64,000 nucleotides of DNA, taken from NCBI RefSeq assembly GCF_000276665.1, contig NW_004955475.1:656618-720617 (forward strand), written 5' to 3'. This document shows positions 57,614 through 64,000 of the stretch, one piece after another. Below the pieces are notes generated by a model. That model made no database searches. It was not told the DNA's origin and was given only the letters and a program-made list of their open reading frames with translations. The position numbers and the translations under genes are program-made. Source of the stretch: Chinchilla lanigera (taxonomy: Eukaryota; Chordata; Mammalia; Rodentia; Chinchillidae). The stretch's first letter is position 1. Every line of letters starts with the position of its first letter.

Positions 57614-59934
57614 ACCTACTAGACCTGTAGATGTACCTCAGAGAGGTACATCCCTTCCTTTGGCCATCATTACTCTATGGCCTGTGGCCACAGCTTTCAA
57701 ATGTTTTTCAGCTTAATTCACAGATGAAGAAACATGTTTGACATCACAACTCAGTACATCTGAAATCATTGTTTCAGAAAATAGTACTTATCTCTACTAT
57801 ATAAATGCATCCCATTAAATACCATGCCACGTGAGGCCCTTCTAGTTCTTTTTTATTTTTTATTCATTTCTTAAATGTTGATTTTGTCCAACTAAATTAA
57901 TTTCACTGCCAGTGCTTTATAACCTGCAATTTGGAAAGAACAGCTGTTAAGGGGTGAAATGTAATGATTCCCAATTCAAAAGGCCTTTAAGAGTGGCAAC
58001 CAGTAGCCTTATGTGAGATGTTTTAGCACCCTTCATATCTATTTCAAGATTTGAGCCCCAGACCAGAACAAGGCTTCTGCAACTTATTTTCTTTTCCTCA
58101 TCATCCTCCTTGACTTCAGAGCTCTGGTCTCTAAATCTGCTGCCTTAGCAGTGAGAAGGCTGAAGGCCCTCCAGGCTGTGCATGGAGCCTGAGTTGCCCT
58201 AGCAACACTTGGCTGTAACTGACTCCTGCAGTCACCTGCTCTAGCCTCTCTGCACTCAGGGCTGTGGCCCCTTTTCTCCTGTTTTTCATAACAATTTCTC
58301 CATCCTTTGTTACATATATTCATGATATCTTCTTATTCCTCCCTCCCAACTCCCATTACTGGTCAGATTCTTGGCACATACCTTCCTGGCACTCTCTACA
58401 TTGCTAAATATTCACTCTGACATGATTAAATACTCTCGGAGATGGATGATTTGCATTTCTTTCGACCACAAACAATCTCTAGTGCTGGTCAATTTAACTC
58501 AGAAATCACAAACTCAAATGTAGGCGGGGGATAAGCAGGTCACACAAAAGCCTGGGTGAGGACTGTATCCCTTTTTAAAAGAAGCAGAGGCTGCTCTGTC
58601 CAGCTGATTTTGTCATACAGAAAGGCACATTCACTTGGCCAAAACCTTTGAACTTTTCCAGAGAAGCCATAAAATCTGGGTCTTTACATGAACTCTACTA
58701 ATTTTTATATGTTGACAAGTAATTTTAAAATATCTTGAAAAATATAATAGGCTGAGTCAAATATATCTGTGGATTGGATTAGTTTACCAGGCTACCAGTT
58801 TCCAAGCTCTGTTTTAAGCTCGTTTTTATCTTCTGCCTTGCATTTGGACTTGATGATCTCTGTCATCTGGATCAACAGAAACAGTAACTGGGCTTACAGA
58901 GCTCTAATTTTTTTTCTCTCCCGGATAGATGACCACAGTAATTTAGTAGGACTCTTTTAAGAAGTGTTCATGGGGCAAAATTAGTTGGATCCACTGTCTC
59001 TGCTGGGCACTGGAAAAGCCAAATCTACCTATTACTCTGTTCCAGTCTATTCTACTCATGTAATGAGAATGTAAAGCCACCCACTAGAGAAAGCCCTGAT
59101 ATCTTAGGGGAAAGGAATCCTTTCTTTGGTTCTCCCTTTTACCACATCCATCAGTTAAATGATATTTCATTTCTTGAGTTCTCACCTGTTCATGAAATAG
59201 AAACTTTTGCCCTTTGAGAAGTATTGGAAAGAAAACTTCCCATAGCCCCTTTCTACCTGCTTTTACCGTCCACCTCTTCTCCACAGTGACTTGATAGGTA
59301 AAGACTCCAAAATATAACTGAGTACTTGTTGCTCAGCACCTGCTGAGCTCCTTTGCCCATAGCATACCTGCGTTCTCTCTTCCCTTCCCTGTGGTCAGCC
59401 TAATAGGGCCAGAAGGCTGCAGGTGGATGAGCACTCTTTCTGTGACTGGCAGGGTAAGGGTCTGTTGCACAGGTTCATCAATCCTCCTAGACTGATGCAA
59501 AAGTTAAGATTTTAGATGAATGAGTTGGAAACCTGTTTCAGGCTGAAGGTCACAGAACTATTCTCTAAGCCAGTCTTGTCAACAATACATCTCCATATTC
59601 TGATTCCTCTTTGATTTCTATGTCTATTTCTCAATTAACTCAGAATTCAGGAGAAGGAATGAGATGATTATATGACCTGTAGAGAGACCCCAACTATGTA
59701 CATGAGGAGAAACCTTGATAAATGGATCCAATGACTGGTATTTGAGACAAGCAATTTTTCTTTGTTGGAGTGTGGTGGCTGGAATGCACGGGTGTTACAG
59801 CTGCTTTTTTTCTTTTTCATGAGGGCAGGTGCTTTAAAAACCACTGGCCATGCACATAATTGATTTTGAGAGTTTGCAGCAGTTTATATGGTCATTGCTA
59901 TCCATGTGCCCATAACTGGTTTTTAAATTTTGAG

Positions 59935-60050
59935 ATGGTATTTCATTATGTTTCCTAGGCTGGTCTTGAACTCCTGGGCTCAAGTGATTTTCTTGCCTTA
60001 GCCTTACAAGTAGCTGATATTACTGGTGTGCCACTGCACCTGGCTAATAA
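59935..60050 (-). mobile_element. Old 7SL-derived SINE monomer
   Basis: Antisense, less like the local B1 (cttgaactcctgggctcaag is Alu-monomer-like); may be an ancestral 7SL monomer or an old B1. Confidence 0.6.
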
Positions 60051-60232
60051 TTGCTTTTTATAGACAACAATCTTAGAAAGCACAGATTTCACAGGTTTTT
60101 GACCTTACACTGTGACTGGTGTCTGAAAGCAGTCAGGCTCATGTGGACCCTAAATAAGAACAACCAGAGATTAGAGAATTAGGAAAATAATATTCTAGCC
60201 TTGGTTAAGGTTTACCTCAAAATATGGCTTCA

Positions 60233-60372
60233 GTGCTGGGTATGGTGGCACACGCTTGTAATCCTTGTGCTGGGGAGGCTTAGGCAGGAGGATCACTTTG
60301 GGGCCATCCTTGGCAACATAGTGAATTCAGGGACAGCCTGAACTGCAAAGTGAGACTTTGTCTCAAAATAAC
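60233..60372 (+). mobile_element. B1 SINE (extended type)
   Basis: B1 with a tail expanded into a CCAAA pentanucleotide microsatellite. Confidence 0.88.
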
Positions 60373-60421
60373 AAACCAAACCAAACCAAACCAAACCAAA
60401 CCAAACCAAAACAAAACAAAC
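60369..60421. repeat. (CCAAA)n pentanucleotide microsatellite
   Basis: About ten units derived from the B1 tail. Confidence 0.9.
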
Positions 60422-60662
60422 CACCACAACAAAACCATCACAACTTCAGCAATCAGGCCTGAACCTGATTAGAGATCTGAACAAATTTTTGCTGTTTGTT
60501 CATATTTCTCAGTCAGAATTACAGGACAGGATTTTAAACTGCAAAAGTAGCTAAATTCCATGTGAACTAAAGAGAGACATTATGTCACCTGCATTTTCAT
60601 AGGTGGTATTCTATTAGTGTTGTTCCTCTATCTTATTCTGAATTGTAGTCTGCCATTCCTTT

Positions 60663-60740
60663 TGTGGTGTTATGGATTGTACCCAGGACCTTGCACATGC
60701 CAGGCAAGTGCTCAGCCACTAAGTTACATTCCCAGCCCAT
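60663..60740 (-). mobile_element. ID SINE
   Basis: Antisense ID (gattgtacccaggacc, aagttacattcccagccc). Confidence 0.8.
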
Positions 60741-60744
60741 TCTT

Positions 60745-61730
60745 AAAGAAAGCAGTAAAACTATGAAGGACCTGACTTATTGAATTTTTGCGATACATCC
60801 AAAGATAACTAGATTCATACCAGCACCTATATGCATAATCCCAGTTTGGGTCTAGATTAGTTTGTTAAATAAGCCATAACAATGACATTTAGACCTTTAA
60901 AGACCTAGACAGTGGCTTCACTTAGAAAGTGGAGATTTTTTAAAAAATCAAGGCACAGGTAGTACAAAGGGAGAACTTATCATACAAAATATATATCACC
61001 TTCTGGCATTAAGGTAGAGAAACAAGTCATAACATTCCTAAGGATAAGCAAACATACTTTAAAAACCACCTTCTCTAGGAATATGGTCTGGTCATAAAAT
61101 CAAAAAGGTACTAGATTTCTTTCAGAACAAAGCTTCACAGTGTTTTATTTGTGAATGAGATGACAAAATATCTAGAATTTGCTTTAAAATTCCCAGAAAA
61201 AAATGCATGAATACATGATCAAAAGTGTTTATAATTGTTGACTCCATGTGATCAATTCATTATAATATTCATAAGGGTTGACTGTAGTAACTTCCCTAAT
61301 TTTATAAGTTTGAAGTTTTCCATACTACAATGTTAGAAAAAATTTAAAGTAAGCTTTGTTCTTGCTGTCAGAACAAGAACAGTGAGAAAATTTTTTTAAA
61401 TACAGAAAGTTACATTGTTTAAACTGCAGAACAAAGAGGAGTTTTCCCAAGAAAATGTAATCTTTCATAATAAGTTACACTGAGGGAAAGAAGCTACACC
61501 CGAGATCTTGTGGTTCTTAAATATGTAACTAGAAAACAGGGAAATAGTTTAATTGTTACTAGTTCATCGGCATTGCCTGAATCTCAAAATGACCAAATTA
61601 GGTAGAGAAAAAAAAACTCCTTCTGAAATTATTATATCGGTGAAAGTCTAGATCTACAATGCTTTTGAACAGTGTGCAAAAATGCCCTTAAAGTACACAT
61701 TTAAAGTAATCGGGCGAAAACCTCATGGTA
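60745..61730. other. Intergenic, nothing recognised
   Basis: AT-rich DNA between an ID and an LTR. Confidence 0.5.
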
Positions 61731-61734
61731 GACA

Positions 61735-62297
61735 AAGTTCACCCAAGATGTTCAGAGTGTAATTTTTAGAAACTTTGACTATGATTACATTGCAAAAGGG
61801 GCTTTGCAGATGTAATTAAGGATACAGACTTTAAAATAGGGATAGTATCCTGAATTACCCAGCTAGGTTCAATCTCATTTTAGCATGAACCTTTAAAAGC
61901 AGAGATCCTACCCTGCCTGGTAGAAAGAGAAGTCAGTGAGATTTCAAATGTAAACTGCAAGGATCAAGTGCAAAAATGGGAGAGAGGCCTCTAGGAGCCA
62001 AGGGAGGCACTCAGCTGAATCCAACTAGAAAACAGGGCCTTTAATTCTACCAGCATAAAAAGCTGGATTTGGACAACAACTCTAATGAGCTTGGAGGTAG
62101 ATTCTTCCAAGAGCCTCCTGATAGATAAGAGCCCAGCTAGGTGATATCTTGATTATGGTCTTGTTAAACCTGAAGCAGAGAAACCAGTTCAGCCAATCCA
62201 GTCTTCTGACCTACAGAACAGTGAGAGAAGAAATTACTATTTTCAAGATCCTAAATTTGTGGAAATTTGTTACAACAGCAATAGGAAATTACTACAC
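61735..62297 (+). mobile_element. MLT1/MaLR-like solo LTR
   Basis: Contains the hallmark phrases gcaaaaggggctttgcagatg near 61794, tcttctgacctacagaac near 62201 and gtggaaatttgttacaacag near 62260, ending in aattactacac. No retroviral genes are present. The exact subfamily is not determined and the 5' boundary is approximate. Confidence 0.6.
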
Positions 62298-62762
62298 ACC
62301 ATTATATTGAGTGGATACATAAAATTTGAACGTATTTATGAAGGGAAAGCTAAGATTATAAAATATACATTTGAGATGAGTTTCAAGGCAACACAGTTAT
62401 GAGTGGGAAGCAGATATGGCATGTCCTGTGGGCAAATGATCAACATATGTATGGGTTTAGGACTGTCAGAGAAGGAAACGGAAAAGACCTATTTCAGAGG
62501 AATCAGGCAAATCAATGACAAATGGAGTTAAGCCTGGAAAAGATATTGAATTTCGTGGGTAAATATCTCCTGGTAGAGTTATCCAATTTCTGTTGAAGTA
62601 AAATAGGCAAGAATTGTTGAACAGTGGATGTTTTTGCCAGATCCAGAATTTTTTGATTATACAACTTTCATGATAATTAACCTCATAACACACAATATAG
62701 AAGAGTTTGTTAGGGAAACAAATATCGAGGTCTGAAAGGAAAATTAAAGGAAAAAGAAAGAT

Positions 62763-62845
62763 GGGGCTGAGGTATAGCTCAGTGGTACAGTGTATACCTA
62801 GCAGATATGAGACTCTGAGTTTGATCCTCAACACAAAAAAGGAAA
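62763..62845 (+). mobile_element. ID SINE
   Basis: gggctgaggtatagctcag and gagtttgatcctcaac. Confidence 0.8.
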
Positions 62846-62899
62846 TCAAAAGAAGAAAAACAAAGGAACACAATGTGATTCAAAAGTAGTAGCTACCAA

Positions 62900-63048
62900 G
62901 AGGGCATGGTGGTGCACACCTGTAATCCCAGCAGTCAGGAGACTGAGGCAGGAGGATTGCCCCAAATTTGAGGCCAGCCTGGGCTACATAGAGAGTTCAA
63001 GACCAGCTTGGATTACAGAGTGAGACTTTGTCTCAAAATAAAGTAGAT
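62900..63048 (+). mobile_element. B1 SINE (extended type)
   Basis: agggcatggtggtgcacacc to gagactttgtctcaaaat. Confidence 0.9.
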
Positions 63049-63204
63049 TAGACATTCCTAATTATCCTTCAATATCTACCCTCACCTTCTTCCAAAGTAC
63101 AGATGGTGCCTGACTTATGATGACTTGATTTAGGACTCTTTTTTTTGCTTTATGATGGTTCAAAAGCAATACCCATTCAATAGAAATCATATTTCTACTT
63201 TTGT

Positions 63205-63279
63205 TCTGTGCTGGGGATTGAACCTGGGGACTTCTATGTGCTAGGTAAGCCCTCTATCAATAAGCTACATCTCCAGCCC
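63205..63279 (-). mobile_element. ID SINE
   Basis: Antisense ID (ggggattgaacctgggga, aagctacatctccagccc). Confidence 0.8.
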
Positions 63280-63477
63280 TGGATTTTGATTTTTGTCTTT
63301 ACCCTGGCTAGTGATAGGTGGCACAATATTCTCTTGCCATGCCACACAGTTCCCAATCAGCCATATGATCACAAGAGTAAAAAATTGATACTGTATGGTA
63401 CACTGTGTTGCCAGTGTCTTTTAGATATTGTGTTTGTGTTTTCTCATCCCATCACGTCTATAAAAATTTCATTTGTG

Positions 63478-63571
63478 GGGCTGGGGATTTAGCTCAGCAG
63501 CAAAGCACCTGCCTGGCAAGTGCAAAGTCCTGAGTTCAATTCCTGGTACTGGAAGAAAACCAAAACAAAAC
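63478..63571 (+). mobile_element. ID SINE
   Basis: ID with duplication aaaaatttcatttgtg / aaaaattccatttgtg (63462-63477 and 63572-63587). Confidence 0.93.
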
Positions 63572-63589
63572 AAAAATTCCATTTGTGTC

Positions 63590-64000
63590 TCCTGCTTTTA
63601 GTGAGAAGAGGAAGGTAATTACTTTTGAGATGAAACACAAAATAATTGGCCATCATGAAGGTGGCAAGCCAGGAATGGCTATTGCTTGAGAGTTAGGACT
63701 TTCACAGTTGATGACTTCAGCCATCTTAAAGTAAATCCTTATAAATGTAATGCATGAACTCATCAATATCAGTGAAATCCACTGTCATGAACAGGTTGGC
63801 TGACCGATGATATAGAAAAATTACTTGTCACATTGTTGGGATATAAGATACAAAAGAGCATACCACTTAATCTACTGAAGATCCATACAAAGACAAGTCC
63901 TTTTCATATGCCAAAAGAGCATGCATATGATCCTATGTATACACATGTTTATAGCAAGTCATGAGTGGTTGCAACACTTCACAAGGCATCATGATTTTCA
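63590..64000. other. Intergenic, nothing recognised
   Basis: No exon, ORF or clear repeat seen at the window end. Confidence 0.5.

Larger units (their letters stand above)
56460..59930. other. Intergenic, mostly unique
   Basis: Apart from the ID at 57200 and an AAAT run, no gene or repeat recognised; old LTR or L2-type remnants may be present. Confidence 0.4.

Noticed and set aside
1..64000. miR-98 and let-7f-2, which lie in HUWE1 introns in mammals
   Set aside because: I searched by eye for the let-7 seed region and did not see it; these hairpins lie nearer the 3' part of the gene, outside this window.
1..64000. CRISPR array, operon or other prokaryotic system
   Set aside because: The repeats are dispersed SINEs and microsatellites; gene structure is plainly that of a vertebrate nuclear genome.

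Overview
The window is an AT-rich stretch of mammalian, almost certainly rodent, nuclear DNA. It holds tRNA-derived ID SINEs (tagctcag A box, gagttcgattcc B box), B1-type 7SL SINEs, dimeric B1-dID SINEs and L1. There are no operons or dense ORFs, and genes are split by GT-AG introns. Non-murid B1-dID dimers together with an extended B1 carrying an internal duplication suggest a squirrel-related or castorimorph rodent (for example beaver-like). That placement is inference.

The one gene I can prove is the 5' end of HUWE1, the giant HECT E3 ubiquitin ligase, on the minus strand. Four coding exons encode its first 168 residues: 15086-15154 (start codon at 15130), 8605-8703, 7604-7810 and 5257-5409. 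Each joins the next at GT-AG introns in phase 0. The remaining roughly 4,200 residues lie beyond position 1. HUWE1 is X-linked in placental mammals, so this is probably X-chromosomal DNA. Upstream of the start codon there is about 33 kb of 5' non-coding gene: a good candidate 5' UTR exon at 44725-44865, a weaker one at 19169-19223, and a CpG-island promoter at 47.4-48.5 kb with a TCTCGCGAGA element and a first-exon donor at 47921. A second CpG island at 50.1-50.8 kb has three minus-strand donor sites and may be an alternative promoter.

Beyond 51 kb I see no functional gene. There is an RPL36 processed pseudogene (51558-51892), old L1 remnants, MaLR-like LTRs and SINEs.

The introns are full of transposable elements whose target-site duplications (TSDs) can be read directly. 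The most informative are: a three-level nested insertion at 23.15-26.5 kb (a GC-rich monomeric element inside an unknown mRNA retrocopy inside an L1); a composite ID-B1 retroposition later hit by an LTR (31.3-32.0 kb); three hAT-type miniature elements; and a Tigger/MER2-like element. Two assembly gaps (12457-13081 and 23724-24665) each abut young retroelements. I found no evidence of a wholly new biological system; the novelty here is in mobile-element architecture and promoter structure.
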